A DNA stretch of 64,000 nt from Stutzerimonas nosocomialis (GCF_005876855.1 NZ_QLAE01000004.1:124001-188000); one strand, 5' to 3'; numbered from the stretch's first letter, positions 1-9,372 are shown. A program made the numbers and translations. The notes: a model not told the origin generated them from the sequence alone.

Positions 1-3000
1 TCGGTCAAAAACACCGCTGTTGATGCATTGCCAGACCTTTCCGACGTTCAGGTCATCATCCGCACGCCATACCCCGGGCAGGCGCCCCGGATCGTTGAGA
101 ATCAGGTCACCTACCCACTGACGACGACCATGCTGTCTGTCCCCGGCGCAAAGACGGTCCGCGGCTACTCCTTCTTCGGGGATAGCTACGTGTACGTCCT
201 GTTTGAGGACGGCACCGACCTCTATTGGGCCCGTTCTCGGGTGCTGGAGTACCTGAGTCAGGTGCAGAGTCGGCTTCCCGCCGCCGCCAAACCCGCTTTG
301 GGCCCTGACGCCACAGGTGTCGGCTGGATCTACCAATATGCTTTGGTAGACCGAACGGGCAAACATGACCTCTCGCAGCTGCGCTCTTTGCAAGATTGGT
401 TCCTGCGCTATGAGCTCAAGACACTGCCCAACGTGGCGGAAGTCGCGCCCATAGGCGGGATGGTCAAGCAGTATCAGGTCGTACTGGATCCCGTGCGCAT
501 GGCAAGCAGGGGCGTGACGCAGCAGCAGATTGCAAAGGCGATCGATGAAGCCAACCGTGAAACCGGCGGGAGTGTTCTGGAACTCGCAGAAACCGAGTTC
601 ATGGTCCGTGCGACCGGGTATCTCAAGACACTCAAAGACTTTCGAGCCATTCCTTTGCGTCTCGACGGCGGCGTGCCTGTGACGCTAGGGGACGTTGCGC
701 ATATCCAGCTCGGCCCGGAAATGCGCCGGGGCATCAGCGAGCTTGACGGTGAAGGTGAGGTAGTCGGCGGCGTGGTGATCCTGCGGAGCGGCAAGAACGC
801 TCGGGAAACCATCGCTGCCGTTCAGACCAAACTGGATGAGCTGAAAGCGAGCCTGCCCCAAGGCGTCGAAATCGTCACGACGTACGACCGTAGCAAGCTG
901 ATCGACAGTGCCGTTGAAAACCTCACGCACAAGCTCATCGAGGAGTTCATTGTCGTTGCGTTGGTTTGCGCGATTTTTCTGTGGCATCTGCGCTCGTCGT
1001 TGGTCGCCATCGTGTCGTTGCCGATCGGCATCCTGATTGCTTTTGTGATCATGCAGCGGCAAGGCATCAACGCCAACATCATGTCGTTGGGTGGCATCGC
1101 GATCGCCATCGGAGCGATGGTCGATGCAGCAATCGTCATGATCGAAAACGCCCACAAGCACATTGAGGCCTGGCACAAGCGGCATCCTGACTCCACCTTG
1201 AAGGGCCAGGAGCACTGGAAGGTCATTACTGACGCGGCTGTTGAAGTGGGGCCGGCACTGTTCTTCAGCCTGCTGATCATCACGCTGTCGTTCATACCAG
1301 TGTTCACCCTGGAGGCGCAGGAAGGCCGGCTGTTCGGTCCACTGGCGTTCACCAAAACCTATGCAATGGCAGCCGCCGCGGGCCTGTCTGTCACGCTGGT
1401 TCCGGTGCTCATGGGGTATTGGATCAGGGGCAAAATCCCTGACGAACACCGTAATCCACTCAACCGTGGCCTCATCTGGATCTACAAGCCGGCCCTGGAC
1501 GCGGTACTGCGCTGGCCCAAGATGACTCTGCTGGTGGCTGTTCTGGTCTTCCTGACAGGCTTGTGGCCGGCCTCTCGCCTTGGTGGGGAGTTCTTGCCCC
1601 CGCTGGATGAAGGTGACCTCCTTTATATGCCCACTGCGCTTCCAGGCCTCTCCGCTCAGAAGGCTTCTGAGCTACTGCAGCAGACGGACCGGCTCATAAA
1701 AACGGTTCCAGAAGTTGCACACGTGTTCGGTAAGGCTGGTCGAGCCGACACCGCTACAGATCCCGCCCCGCTGGAAATGTTCGAGACGACCATTCAGTTC
1801 AAGCCGAAGGATCAATGGCGCCCTGGGATGACGCCTGACAAGCTGGTTGAGGAGTTGGATCGCACCGTACAGGTACCTGGATTAGCCAATCTGTGGATCC
1901 CGCCGATTCGAAACCGTATCGATATGCTGGCGACGGGTATCAAGAGCCCGATCGGGGTGAAAGTGTATGGCACTGACTTGGCACAGATCGACAAAGCCAC
2001 CCAGGCAGTGGAAAAAATCGCCAAAACGGTGCCTGGGGTCAGTTCGGCACTTGCTGAGAGACTGACCGGCGGCAGGTATATCGATGTGGATATCGATCGT
2101 GTCGCCGCCGCACGCTACGGCCTGAATATCGCGGACGTGCAATCGATCGTGGCCGGTGCCATCGGTGGTCAAACCATTGGTGAAACCGTGGAAGGGCTCG
2201 CCAGGTATCCGATCAACCTCCGCTATGGCCGCGAGTGGCGCGACTCGATATCCGATCTGCGCAACCTACCGATCTACACGCCGCAAGGCAGCCAGATCAC
2301 GTTGGGGACCGTGGCCAAAGTACAGGTGACAGACGGACCGCCCATGCTTAAAAGCGAAAACGCAAGGCTGTCGGGCTGGGTTTACGTCGATGTTCGTGGC
2401 CGCGACATGGCGGCTGTGGTGGGCGATCTGAGGGAAAAGATCAGCAAAGGGGTCCAGCTCGAATCCGGCATGAGCATCAGCTATTCCGGCCAATTCGAAT
2501 TCATGGAGCGAGCTAACGCGAAGCTGAAGCTCGTCGTGCCGGCTACCTTGCTCATCATTTTTGTCTTGCTCTACCTCACGTTTGGGCGCTTTGGGGAGGC
2601 GTTGCTGATCATGGCCACGCTGCCATTCGCCCTAACCGGTGGCGTCTGGTTCCTCTATTTGCTCGGGTACAACCTATCCGTAGCGACAGGAATCGGTTTC
2701 ATCGCACTGGCAGGCGTTTCTGCTGAGTTCGGCGTCATTATGCTGCTGTATTTGAAGAACGCATGGACAGATCGGGTTAACGCTGGAGCCCATGGCGAAG
2801 GCGTACTGCTCGACGCAATCCGCGAAGGCGCTGTGCAGCGGGTGCGCCCCAAGGCCATGACCGTAGCAGTGATTATCGCCGGTCTGCTGCCCATCCTCTG
2901 GGGTAGCGGAACCGGCAGCGAAATCATGAGCCGCATCGCCGCGCCCATGGTGGGCGGGATGATCACCGCCCCTTTGCTCTCCCTGTTCGTTCTGCCGGCA

Positions 3001-3078
3001 GCTTACCTGCTGATGCGCCGCCGGCAATTGCGAGTTACCACCCAGCAAGCAACCAACCCCACTGGAGAACATCCATGA
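1..3078 (+). CDS. cusA: Cu(I)/Ag(I) efflux RND pump, CusA (5' end outside window)
   Basis: Inner-membrane RND subunit that drives Cu+/Ag+ efflux through a CusCBA-type tripartite complex using the proton gradient. The frame is open from base 1, so the N-terminus lies upstream. About 1,025 residues are present, close to the family's 1,040-1,050. Features seen: the heavy-metal RND periplasmic domains, a TM4 segment with the acidic stretch [13 protein letters not shown] expected for the proton relay, and methionines in PLEMFETT and RIDMLATG that match metal-site positions of E. coli CusA. Sequence similarity to CusA runs over the whole length. The stop overlaps the cusF start (ATGA), so the two are translationally coupled. 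cusC and cusB are expected just to the left. Confidence 0.95.
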   Translation, partial: SVKNTAVDALPDLSDVQVIIRTPYPGQAPRIVENQVTYPLTTTMLSVPGAKTVRGYSFFGDSYVYVLFEDGTDLYWARSRVLEYLSQVQSRLPAAAKPALGPDATGVGWIYQYALVDRTGKHDLSQLRSLQDWFLRYELKTLPNVAEVAPIGGMVKQYQVVLDPVRMASRGVTQQQIAKAIDEANRETGGSVLELAETEFMVRATGYLKTLKDFRAIPLRLDGGVPVTLGDVAHIQLGPEMRRGISELDGEGEVVGGVVILRSGKNARETIAAVQTKLDELKASLPQGVEIVTTYDRSKLIDSAVENLTHKLIEEFIVVALVCAIFLWHLRSSLVAIVSLPIGILIAFVIMQRQGINANIMSLGGIAIAIGAMVDAAIVMIENAHKHIEAWHKRHPDSTLKGQEHWKVITDAAVEVGPALFFSLLIITLSFIPVFTLEAQEGRLFGPLAFTKTYAMAAAAGLSVTLVPVLMGYWIRGKIPDEHRNPLNRGLIWIYKPALDAVLRWPKMTLLVAVLVFLTGLWPASRLGGEFLPPLDEGDLLYMPTALPGLSAQKASELLQQTDRLIKTVPEVAHVFGKAGRADTATDPAPLEMFETTIQFKPKDQWRPGMTPDKLVEELDRTVQVPGLANLWIPPIRNRIDMLATGIKSPIGVKVYGTDLAQIDKATQAVEKIAKTVPGVSSALAERLTGGRYIDVDIDRVAAARYGLNIADVQSIVAGAIGGQTIGETVEGLARYPINLRYGREWRDSISDLRNLPIYTPQGSQITLGTVAKVQVTDGPPMLKSENARLSGWVYVDVRGRDMAAVVGDLREKISKGVQLESGMSISYSGQFEFMERANAKLKLVVPATLLIIFVLLYLTFGRFGEALLIMATLPFALTGGVWFLYLLGYNLSVATGIGFIALAGVSAEFGVIMLLYLKNAWTDRVNAGAHGEGVLLDAIREGAVQRVRPKAMTVAVIIAGLLPILWGSGTGSEIMSRIAAPMVGGMITAPLLSLFVLPAAYLLMRRRQLRVTTQQATNPTGEHP

Positions 3079-3431
3079 ACATTAAGCACATCACCCTTGC
3101 CTCACTCTTCCTGGTGCCAGTCGCCTATGCCGCCGACAAGGAGCCAATGGACGGCATGCCGATGGATCACAAAGGCATGAACATGCCAATGGACCAGAAG
3201 TCGGCGGGACAGACCGCTACAGCCACAGGTACGGTCAAGAAAGTAAACACCGAGAGCGGAACCGTCACCATTGCCCACGGCCCGGTCGAAGCGTTGGGCT
3301 GGCCGTCGATGACGATGGGCTTCAAAGCAAAGCCTGATCAGCTCCAAACGCTGAAAGAAGGGGACCAGGTCGAATTCGAGTTCTCCTCGAAAGGTATGGA
3401 TTCCACCATTACGCGCATCGAAAAGCAGTAA
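3075..3431 (+). CDS. cusF: CusF-like periplasmic copper/silver chaperone
   Basis: 118-residue secreted protein that passes Cu+/Ag+ to the Cus pump. Residues 1-19 are a signal peptide ending AYA. A Met/His-rich linker follows (residues 25-45, [16 protein letters not shown]). The OB-fold CusF domain then carries the diagnostic ligand set: a histidine in TIAHGP, then W and two methionines in GWPSMTMGF, matching His36, Trp44, Met47 and Met49 of E. coli CusF. It overlaps the cusA stop by four bases. In E. coli cusF precedes cusB; here it follows cusA, as in many Pseudomonas islands. Confidence 0.93.
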   Translation: MNIKHITLASLFLVPVAYAADKEPMDGMPMDHKGMNMPMDQKSAGQTATATGTVKKVNTESGTVTIAHGPVEALGWPSMTMGFKAKPDQLQTLKEGDQVEFEFSSKGMDSTITRIEKQ

Positions 3432-3488
3432 AGAGCAGAAAGCGACCGCCGCAGGCGCGGCGGTCGTACCAACACGAGAATGAAGCGA

Positions 3489-3502
3489 TTACCGCTTTGT
3501 AA
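3489..3502 (+). promoter_or_regulatory. Putative copper-regulator box (copy 1)
   Basis: TTAC-CGCTTT-GTAA, a 4+6+4 palindrome 72 bases before the ATG of the PtrA-like gene. A TTTAAT hexamer at 3535-3540 could be the -10. Five more copies of the pattern precede other island genes, one of them the response regulator itself. Confidence 0.6.
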
Positions 3503-3573
3503 CCTTGGCAACAGCTTCTTGTAAGTAGCAAGCCTTTAATCTACAGGCATCAACTAACCAAGAGGTGCAAACC

Positions 3574-3891
3574 ATGAACCGCATAACCAAAGTAATCGTT
3601 CCTTTTATTCTGACCGTTGCTTCCTCGCTTGCAATGGCCGAAGGCGGAAGCGAACGTACGCTGAATCGCTTAAATGACTCGGCAGGAGCAAAGCCCACCC
3701 TTAAGGAGCTTGTCAAAGAGGGTCAAGTGCTGAGCATCGCACCTGCAGGGGCGACCGGCACGACTCGAATGATTCAAAACTATAGAACTAGTGCCCAAGT
3801 CCAGACGTATGAGATGAAGGTCAAGACCCCCGACGGGAAGATCCATACGGTAGAGTTCCTGAGCACCCCAGTTGGCGTGAACAATGGCTAA
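3574..3891 (+). CDS. Small periplasmic protein, PtrA N-terminal-like
   Basis: 105 residues from ATG 3574, chosen because AGAGG lies eight bases upstream; an in-frame GTG at 3565 has no such site. A signal peptide ends SLAMA, and the mature protein starts EGGSERTLNRL. That EGG-x-[DE]RT motif is also at the mature N-terminus of the other small protein at 14840-15049 and is typical of proteins annotated as PtrA N-terminal domain. Copper-induced PtrA of P. aeruginosa is the best-known member. The C-terminal half (KVKTPDGKIHTVEF) looks like a small beta domain and is not shared by the second copy. It has its own regulator box and is the first of three small genes ending at the terminator at 4465. 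The biochemical role is unknown; binding metal or tuning the sensor is only a guess. Confidence 0.75.
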   Translation: MNRITKVIVPFILTVASSLAMAEGGSERTLNRLNDSAGAKPTLKELVKEGQVLSIAPAGATGTTRMIQNYRTSAQVQTYEMKVKTPDGKIHTVEFLSTPVGVNNG

Positions 3892-3923
3892 TCTGCCAAG
3901 CTTAATATCCGAGGGATAGTTAG

Positions 3924-4181
3924 ATGAGCAGCATAATATCCAAGATTAAAAGCGTACTGCAGCGCAATCCGGTCGTAACGGGGTTAACCGCAGCTGTGGT
4001 TGGCTACATGCTACTGAACCAAAGCACTGCGGCGTTGGCAACAACGCTGCCAAGCCTGCTCTTTCTCTTGCCCTGCTTGTTGATGATGGTCGTATGCATG
4101 AAGCATATGTCTAGCGGTAAGTGCGACAAGCCCAAGGAGCCCAACGTTGGCGAAAACACCTTGTTAAGCAAAAGCGAATAA
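3924..4181 (+). CDS. Small membrane protein of copper island
   Basis: 85 residues with a GAGGG ribosome site nine bases before the ATG. The N-terminus is basic. A hydrophobic stretch from about residue 18 to 60 (one long or two short membrane segments) ends in a Cys/Met/His cluster, CMKHMSSGKC, and a short polar tail. The layout resembles small DUF2933-type membrane proteins found beside copper genes, but I cannot assign the family firmly. It lies 32 bases after the PtrA-like gene and 23 before the next small gene, so it is in the same transcript. The Cys/Met/His cluster could bind Cu(I); that is inference. Confidence 0.6.
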   Translation: MSSIISKIKSVLQRNPVVTGLTAAVVGYMLLNQSTAALATTLPSLLFLLPCLLMMVVCMKHMSSGKCDKPKEPNVGENTLLSKSE

Positions 4182-4204
4182 CCCACTGAACTTAGAGATT
4201 TAAC

Positions 4205-4435
4205 ATGCGAAAGGCCATCACCGTTACAGCAATCGCAATCACCTTGGCGAGCGGACTGAGTTTCGCAGCGGCAGATAAAGCGGACCAAAGCCATTCAGAA
4301 ACCGGCATGATGAGCGGCGACAAGCATATGGAAATGATGGGTGACATGCGTGGAATGATGAAAGAGTGTCGTGAGATGATGGGGGCCGCCAAAGCCGACC
4401 ACTCGCAAAATGGCGAAAATCCAGACGCAGCATAG
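4205..4435 (+). CDS. Short Met/His-rich secreted protein
   Basis: 76 residues: a signal peptide of about 22 residues ending SFAAA, then a mature part rich in Met, His and acidic residues (TGMMSGDKHMEMMGDMRGMM) with one Cys (KECREMM). This composition is common in periplasmic proteins of copper islands and suits a low-affinity Cu+ or Ag+ buffer. No named family is recognised. It is the last gene before the terminator at 4465-4495 and very likely shares a transcript with the two genes upstream. Confidence 0.7.
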   Translation: MRKAITVTAIAITLASGLSFAAADKADQSHSETGMMSGDKHMEMMGDMRGMMKECREMMGAAKADHSQNGENPDAA

Positions 4436-4464
4436 GATATGAGGGTGTGAGTAACAATGATCGA

Positions 4465-4495
4465 AGCAGGTGGGGGGTGCCCCACCTGCTTTTTT
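4465..4495 (+). terminator. Rho-independent terminator before the sensor kinase
   Basis: AGCAGGTGGGG, loop GGTG, CCCCACCTGCT, then a run of T. The 11-bp stem is perfect. It closes the small-protein unit and overlaps the region where a longer, GTG- or ATG-started version of the kinase frame would begin, so the kinase most likely starts downstream at 4526. Confidence 0.9.
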
Positions 4496-4525
4496 GTGCT
4501 TGATGGCCTAACCAGGACCGTACTG

Positions 4526-5899
4526 ATGGGAAAAGTGTCACTGACGAGCAGAATGGCGATAGCTTTCATGCTCGTGGTTACGGTTGTGCTGCTGGCGGCC
4601 GCAATCAGCTTTAATTATTTTTGTCAGCTCCATTTCGAACGCAAAGATGCACAAGTGCTTAATGAAAAGGCCGCTGCAGTAGAGCGTACGCTACTCAACA
4701 GCTCAGCATTCGGGCCTGAGACCGCTTCAAGGATCGATGCCGTTATTGAGCACTCCTTTGGCTTCGCGACTGCGGTTGTAGTAGACGGTAAGACGGTTTA
4801 CTCCCATCACAATCTGTCTGAGAGCTTGCTACCTCTTGTCACAGACATCCAAGAGGAACGCTGGACGGTAAGTTTCGGTGGCCACCAGTACAGCGGAATT
4901 ACCAGAAAAGTAAATCGGTGGGTAGAAGGGCAGGACACTGTTATCTATTTGGCTTTGGATGTAACGCACCGAATCCACTTCTTCGATATGATTCAGCAGT
5001 GGTTTGCTTATACGCTTGTCGTTAGTGCACTTCTGAGTGGCGCGTTAGGTGTTGTTCTGATCAGGAAAGGCTTAAAACCAATAGACGAACTGTCCAAGAC
5101 TTCTTCTACAGTAACCGCCCACTGCTTAGATACCAGAATTCCAACCGAGTCGGTGCCAGGCGAGCTGCATGAACTCGTAGACAACTTCAACGAAATGCTT
5201 TCGCGCTTGGACGACTCTTTTCTCAGATTGTCAGGTTTCTCAGCGGATATCGCGCATGAGCTAAGAACGCCGCTGAACAGCATGCTTACCCAAATGGAGG
5301 TCGCGCTCTTGCGCGACCGCGAGAATACCGACTACAAAGACATTTTGTATTCCGCCCTCGAAGAACTTAGGCGCATGTCAAAGATGGTCGATGACATGCT
5401 ATTCCTCGCCAAGGCGGACAACGGGAAGATTACGCCCAATGCCGAAGATGCCAGCATGGCTGAGATTACCGCGAGCGTTATCGAATATTACGAGCTTGCA
5501 GCCGAGGACAAAAAGGTAGAAATCGCGCTTTCAGGCGATGGATCGGTACATGGCGATAAATCGATGCTGAGACGGGCCGTCTCAAACATAGTCTCTAACG
5601 CAGTTCGATATGCAGAGGAAGGCAGCACCATCAGCGTTGAAATAAGCGAGAGCGGTGGCTCGGTTTGCACAGCCATATCCAACCGAGGCACAACGATTCC
5701 AGCCGAGCTTCAGGCCCGAGTGTTTGATCGATTCTATAGGGTCGACACCGCAAGGCGCGAAGGAACCACCATGAATGCGGGCCTCGGCATGGCTATCACT
5801 CGTTCGATAGTCGAAGCGCACAAAGGGCGCATCGCTTGCGAATCAGCTGAGGGGCATACGACTTTCACAATGACGCTTCCAAAGCTTATGTCTAGTTAA
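4526..5899 (+). CDS. copS: Heavy-metal sensor histidine kinase (CopS/CusS family)
   Basis: 457 residues from ATG 4526. An in-frame ATG at 4457 would translate the terminator hairpin and is rejected. Layout: TM1 at about residues 10-30; a periplasmic sensor of about 120 residues with His-containing turns (SHHN, FGGHQYSG); TM2 near 160-185; HAMP; HisKA with H-box FSADIAHELRTPLN (His about 244); N-box SNIVSNAVRYA; and a G-box with AGLGMAITRSIVEAHKG. This matches periplasmic Cu/Ag sensors of the CusS/CopS type. No response regulator is next to it; the likely partner is at 15474-16154, about 9.6 kb away. Transcription may depend on read-through of the terminator 31 bases upstream. Confidence 0.9.
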   Translation: MGKVSLTSRMAIAFMLVVTVVLLAAAISFNYFCQLHFERKDAQVLNEKAAAVERTLLNSSAFGPETASRIDAVIEHSFGFATAVVVDGKTVYSHHNLSESLLPLVTDIQEERWTVSFGGHQYSGITRKVNRWVEGQDTVIYLALDVTHRIHFFDMIQQWFAYTLVVSALLSGALGVVLIRKGLKPIDELSKTSSTVTAHCLDTRIPTESVPGELHELVDNFNEMLSRLDDSFLRLSGFSADIAHELRTPLNSMLTQMEVALLRDRENTDYKDILYSALEELRRMSKMVDDMLFLAKADNGKITPNAEDASMAEITASVIEYYELAAEDKKVEIALSGDGSVHGDKSMLRRAVSNIVSNAVRYAEEGSTISVEISESGGSVCTAISNRGTTIPAELQARVFDRFYRVDTARREGTTMNAGLGMAITRSIVEAHKGRIACESAEGHTTFTMTLPKLMSS

Positions 5900-6004
5900 T
5901 GGCAGAGTGCCAGCAACGACCCTGACCTACGCTCATAGAAACGCCAGGCTGAACCGAAAGAGGCCGAGACTTTCGAAGCTGTATGTTTGGTTCTGGAGGT
6001 TCCC

Positions 6005-7672
6005 GTGCAAGCGTCCTCATCGAGAAAATGCGGTACGACAGCCGCAGCGCTCAACGAAGCGTGCTTCTGCGTAAGCCTAGATCAAGCTGCGCTCGTAAAC
6101 TCATTGACCGAACAGCTTGGGAATTCAGAGCTGTCGGAGCTATTGAAGTCACGTTGCCCTCATGTGTTTGCAGCACGACCGGTCTTTGTTTCATCCTTGC
6201 GGCTGCGCCAGGTTAATGAGGTTATTCAGGCCATCGAGCAGACCGTGAGCTCGCCCGGTTGGCGTGAGCATGCTCTGGATTCTGCACCTCCTATTGCCCG
6301 ACACGATCCTCGGGGCGCGCGCGGCGTCTTCTTTGGCTACGACTTCCATCTGGATGATGACAAGCTTGGGCTCATCGAAATAAACACAAATGCGGGCGGA
6401 GCGATGCTAAACGTATTGCTCGCCCGCGCGCAGCGTAGTTGTTGCAGCGGCGTAGTCGGGCTTTCGCCAGGTCAGGAAGGACCCGGCGGCTTCGAGCGTT
6501 CGATTCTGGATATGTTCGCCCAGGAATGGTCTACGAGCGGCGAGCCACGTCCGCTCACGCGCGTGGTGATCTTGGATGAAAGCCCACAAGCCCAATACCT
6601 GTATCCGGAGTTCCTTCTTTTTCAGCGGTTATTCGAGTCAGCAGGAATCGACTGCCTAATCGCAGACCCAGCCGATCTGGCCTTTCACAACGAGTCCCTC
6701 TTGGTCGACGGAAAGCCTGTGGATCTCGTCTACAACCGACTCACCGATTTCTATCTGGAAGGCGACAATTGCAGCGCGCTGCGCAGCGCTTATTTGGCTG
6801 ATGTCGTGACGGTAACGCCACACCCTCAGGCCTATGCCCTTTACGCCGACAAACGCAGGTTGGTTGACCTAACCAACGCACGTTTTTTGGAAGAGATTGG
6901 CGTTGATCAGCAAATCCGAACCGTATTGGCCCAATACGTCCCGCTTACCGTTCCTGTCGGGCATGGTAATGCAGAGCACCTGTGGCAAAACCGCCGTAGC
7001 CTCTTTTTCAAGCCTGTCAGCGGGTATGGTAGTCGCGGTGCATACCGAGGAGACAAGCTCACCAAGCGCGTTTGGGAAGAAATCGTTGGCGGAAACTACG
7101 TGGCCCAGTCCCTTGTAGCTCCTGGCGAGCGTAGAATCGTCGCCGACCCTCAGGTACGATCGATGAAGTTTGATCTGCGCGCTTACGCTTATGCTGGCGA
7201 GGTGCAGTGGAACGCTGCCAGGGTCTACCAAGGCCAGACGACCAACTTCAGAACAGAGGGGGGCGGTTTTGCTCCCGTTTTTACCTTAGGCGAGGAAGAG
7301 GAGCGAGCCGGTTCTACAGAGCAACGGTCGCACGCCTCGTTCATGTTCTTGCTCGACGAAACCGGCGCCGTAGAGGAACTGCCGCACCCGCTATATCTGG
7401 CGCTGGTTCGAGCCGAAATGGCTACTTCTAAGCTTGCCGGTAAGCGTTTCCGATTGGCGGACTGGTATGTGGCAATGGAAGATGGCCATCCTTCCGAAGT
7501 CATCCGAGAATTGTACGGCTGGGTTGCTTTCGACGCAGATGGCGCCTACCACCCTGAAGTTGGCCCACCAGAAAATGGTCAGCCAAATAGTATTGGCAAT
7601 GTTGACTCATCTGCCCTGCCAACACCGGAAGAACATGATCGAATCGAAGGTCTGTTGTTTCAAAGTGAGTGA
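6005..7672 (+). CDS. Circularly permuted ATP-grasp-like ligase, substrate unknown
   Basis: 555 residues from GTG 6005, chosen for GGAGG five bases upstream; the frame is open from a TTG at 5987 without a better site. Seen: an N-terminal region with Cys (KCG, CFC); EINTNAGGAML near residues 125-135; VYNRLTDFYL in the middle; and FFKPVSGYGSRGAYRG followed by NYVAQSLV, like the nucleotide-binding glycine loop and the yxaQ element of circularly permuted ATP-grasp enzymes. These make amide bonds from carboxylate and amine using ATP. No signal peptide or membrane segment, so it is probably cytosolic. The usual alpha-E and transglutaminase-like partners are absent. It lies alone between the sensor kinase and the DUF305 gene. 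Making or modifying a thiol or peptide ligand for copper is possible but unproven. Confidence 0.6.
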   Translation: MQASSSRKCGTTAAALNEACFCVSLDQAALVNSLTEQLGNSELSELLKSRCPHVFAARPVFVSSLRLRQVNEVIQAIEQTVSSPGWREHALDSAPPIARHDPRGARGVFFGYDFHLDDDKLGLIEINTNAGGAMLNVLLARAQRSCCSGVVGLSPGQEGPGGFERSILDMFAQEWSTSGEPRPLTRVVILDESPQAQYLYPEFLLFQRLFESAGIDCLIADPADLAFHNESLLVDGKPVDLVYNRLTDFYLEGDNCSALRSAYLADVVTVTPHPQAYALYADKRRLVDLTNARFLEEIGVDQQIRTVLAQYVPLTVPVGHGNAEHLWQNRRSLFFKPVSGYGSRGAYRGDKLTKRVWEEIVGGNYVAQSLVAPGERRIVADPQVRSMKFDLRAYAYAGEVQWNAARVYQGQTTNFRTEGGGFAPVFTLGEEEERAGSTEQRSHASFMFLLDETGAVEELPHPLYLALVRAEMATSKLAGKRFRLADWYVAMEDGHPSEVIRELYGWVAFDADGAYHPEVGPPENGQPNSIGNVDSSALPTPEEHDRIEGLLFQSE

Positions 7673-8036
7673 GGTCCCGCGCGCCACGAAAGGCGCGGCT
7701 TGGGACAGAATAACCTCGCCGCTCAGTTTTGGAGCCAGCTACACCCAGCCGTCTTAGCCGCCACACATCTAATGTGCGAATACTAACCCTGCGGTCACAC
7801 TCGACAAGAACGTGGCATATGCTGGGTGCTGAATTGTTCTCTCCGAGTGTTCTATTGCTCACGATAACTCTTTGGGCTTGCTAAGCCGAGTAGTCGGGTC
7901 TCAAGGCTTGAAGGCCATCTTAGTGGGCCCGCTCTTTCGCGCAGTGGTCCATAGCGCGACGTTGGTATTGTCTGCTTATAAGCTATTAGCGATTGATTAG
8001 TTCAGGGGAACATTACGCGTAGTACAGCGCTGGCAG

Positions 8037-8059
8037 CGCTTTAAGCCGGTCTTAAAGCG
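8037..8059. repeat. Perfect 9-bp inverted repeat near regulator box
   Basis: CGCTTTAAG, spacer CCGGT, CTTAAAGCG. It ends eight bases before the copper box at 8068 and has no T-run, so an operator or a small RNA stem is likelier than a terminator. A partial match (AGCTTAAAGCGCTT) sits just after the box upstream of copA. Confidence 0.5.
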
Positions 8060-8067
8060 GTCGATGA

Positions 8068-8081
8068 TTACATTTTTGTAA
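8068..8081 (+). promoter_or_regulatory. Putative copper-regulator box (copy 2)
   Basis: TTAC-ATTTTT-GTAA, 135 bases before the DUF305 start. The 20 bases from GATTACAT through AAGCTT are identical to those around copy 4 upstream of copA. Confidence 0.6.
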
Positions 8082-8216
8082 GCTTCTCAAAAAATCGAAA
8101 CCTCATCATCTTCGGCTTGTCCGTTTTTAGGAGAGCATTCGAAAGCCACTTCTAAGCAGGGCTGCGCGAACACGTTGAGTCGCCGATCCAGCAGCAATCA
8201 TTAAAGAGGTCTAACT

Positions 8217-8672
8217 ATGCAAATGTCTTACTGGCGCTTTGCAGCGATGGTAGCCACGTCTACGATCATTATGTATGGCGTGATGTACTTAAATACTTAC
8301 TCGTTCGAGCATGTTTTTTGGAGCGAGACTCGCGCTTGGATGGCATTAGTGATGGGCGCGGTAATGGCAGTAGTCATGCTCGCATTCATGCTCAACATGT
8401 ATAAGCGTAAGTCAGTAAACCTAGCGATATTGGCAGGAAGTGCAGTAGCTTTTACCATTGCACTATGGCTTGTACGTGGGCAAGCGACGGTAGACGACAC
8501 GGACTACATGAAGGCCATGATCCCCCACCATTCCATAGCAATCCTAACAAGTGAACGAGCTCAGATTTCAGATCCTCGCGTCCGCAAGTTAGCTGACGAA
8601 ATCATCGACGCTCAGCGCCGAGAAATCGCAGAAATGAAGTCCCTGATCAATGAACTAGAAAGGGCAAATTGA
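8217..8672 (+). CDS. Membrane-anchored DUF305 protein
   Basis: 151 residues with AGAGG upstream of ATG 8217. Three membrane helices occupy about residues 7-28, 38-60 and 68-88. A C-terminal DUF305 segment follows with its conserved core YMKAMIPHHSIAILTSERA and a charged helix (KLADEIIDAQRREIAEMK). DUF305 proteins are ferritin-like helical proteins often found beside copper and silver resistance genes; the MIPHH motif is a likely metal site. The gene has its own TTAC-N6-GTAA box. Its 3' end overlaps, convergently, the damaged 3' end of the short-chain dehydrogenase, which marks a recombination junction. The biochemical role of the family is not settled. Confidence 0.85.
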   Translation: MQMSYWRFAAMVATSTIIMYGVMYLNTYSFEHVFWSETRAWMALVMGAVMAVVMLAFMLNMYKRKSVNLAILAGSAVAFTIALWLVRGQATVDDTDYMKAMIPHHSIAILTSERAQISDPRVRKLADEIIDAQRREIAEMKSLINELERAN

Positions 8673-9372
8673 TTCCCAGAAACGGTGTGTCCACAGCCCA
8701 GGGCATGACGGTGGCGACATTGATGGTCTCGCTACCGCTCAGGCGAATCTCCTCAGCGATTGCCGCGCCGAGATTTATGACGCCACCTTTGGTCGCTGCG
8801 GAGGAGGCATGATAAGCCAGCGGTATCTCGCTCTCGACTGAGCCCACGTTGACAAGCGTGCCGAAGCCTTGAGCTCTGAACTGGCGCATGGCTGCGTGGC
8901 TGCCATAGATCATGCCCTTAAGATTGACATCCACGATCCGCGCATGGTCCTCGACGGGAACGTCCTCGAAACGACCCAGCGCTCCGACCGCAGCGTTGTT
9001 AATCCAAACGTCGATCCTGCCGAAACGCTCGATGGCGGCTCGTGCCAAGTCCTGCATCTCGTTCGGGTTGCTCACGTCGGTGGTCACCACCAGTGCCGAT
9101 CCTCCAGCCATGCGTATCTGCGCGGCCAGTTCTTCGAGCACGTCGGTCCGGCGGGCCGCTAGCACCACGTCGCCTTGCAGAGCGGCAAGCTTGAGCGCCA
9201 CGCCGCGGCCGAAGCCACTGGAGGCACCAGTGATGACAAAGGTTTTGCGAGCAACGCTTGGCTGGTCGCTTGGTTTCAGGCGCGGGGAAACGGCGCAGCC
9301 ACTGAGTTGCAGAACGGCGAGCAGTACTAGCAGCAAAGCCAATCGCTGCGATGGGAATATTCGCAAAACCAT
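8647..9372 (-). pseudogene. Truncated short-chain dehydrogenase with lipoprotein signal
   Basis: 241-residue frame with GGGAGAA before the ATG. The start is intact: a lipoprotein signal with lipobox LSGC, then a Rossmann fold with TGASSGFG, the NNA motif (WINNAAVGALG) and the catalytic Ser region NVGSVESEIPLAYH. The catalytic YxxxK reads SAATK: the Tyr position is Ser (TCC at 8800-8802, one base from TAC). The C-terminus stops shortly after PWAVDTPF, where homologues run on for about 60-80 residues, and the last codons overlap the DUF305 gene. Family comparison is from memory. With the active-site Tyr lost and the end missing it is probably a dead remnant, although the frame is open. Confidence 0.7.

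Larger units (their letters stand above)
7673..8216. other. Long intergenic region before the DUF305 gene
   Basis: 544 bases without a convincing gene on either strand; short open frames here have no homology I recognise and no ribosome sites. The right third holds the inverted repeat at 8037-8059 and the TTAC-N6-GTAA box at 8068-8081, so it is the promoter region of the DUF305 gene. The left part (7673-8030) shows nothing I can name. Confidence 0.6.

Noticed and set aside
4457-4525. Longer N-terminus for the sensor kinase
   Set aside because: Those 23 codons would translate the terminator hairpin; a kinase-like start with charged residues and TM1 begins at 4526.
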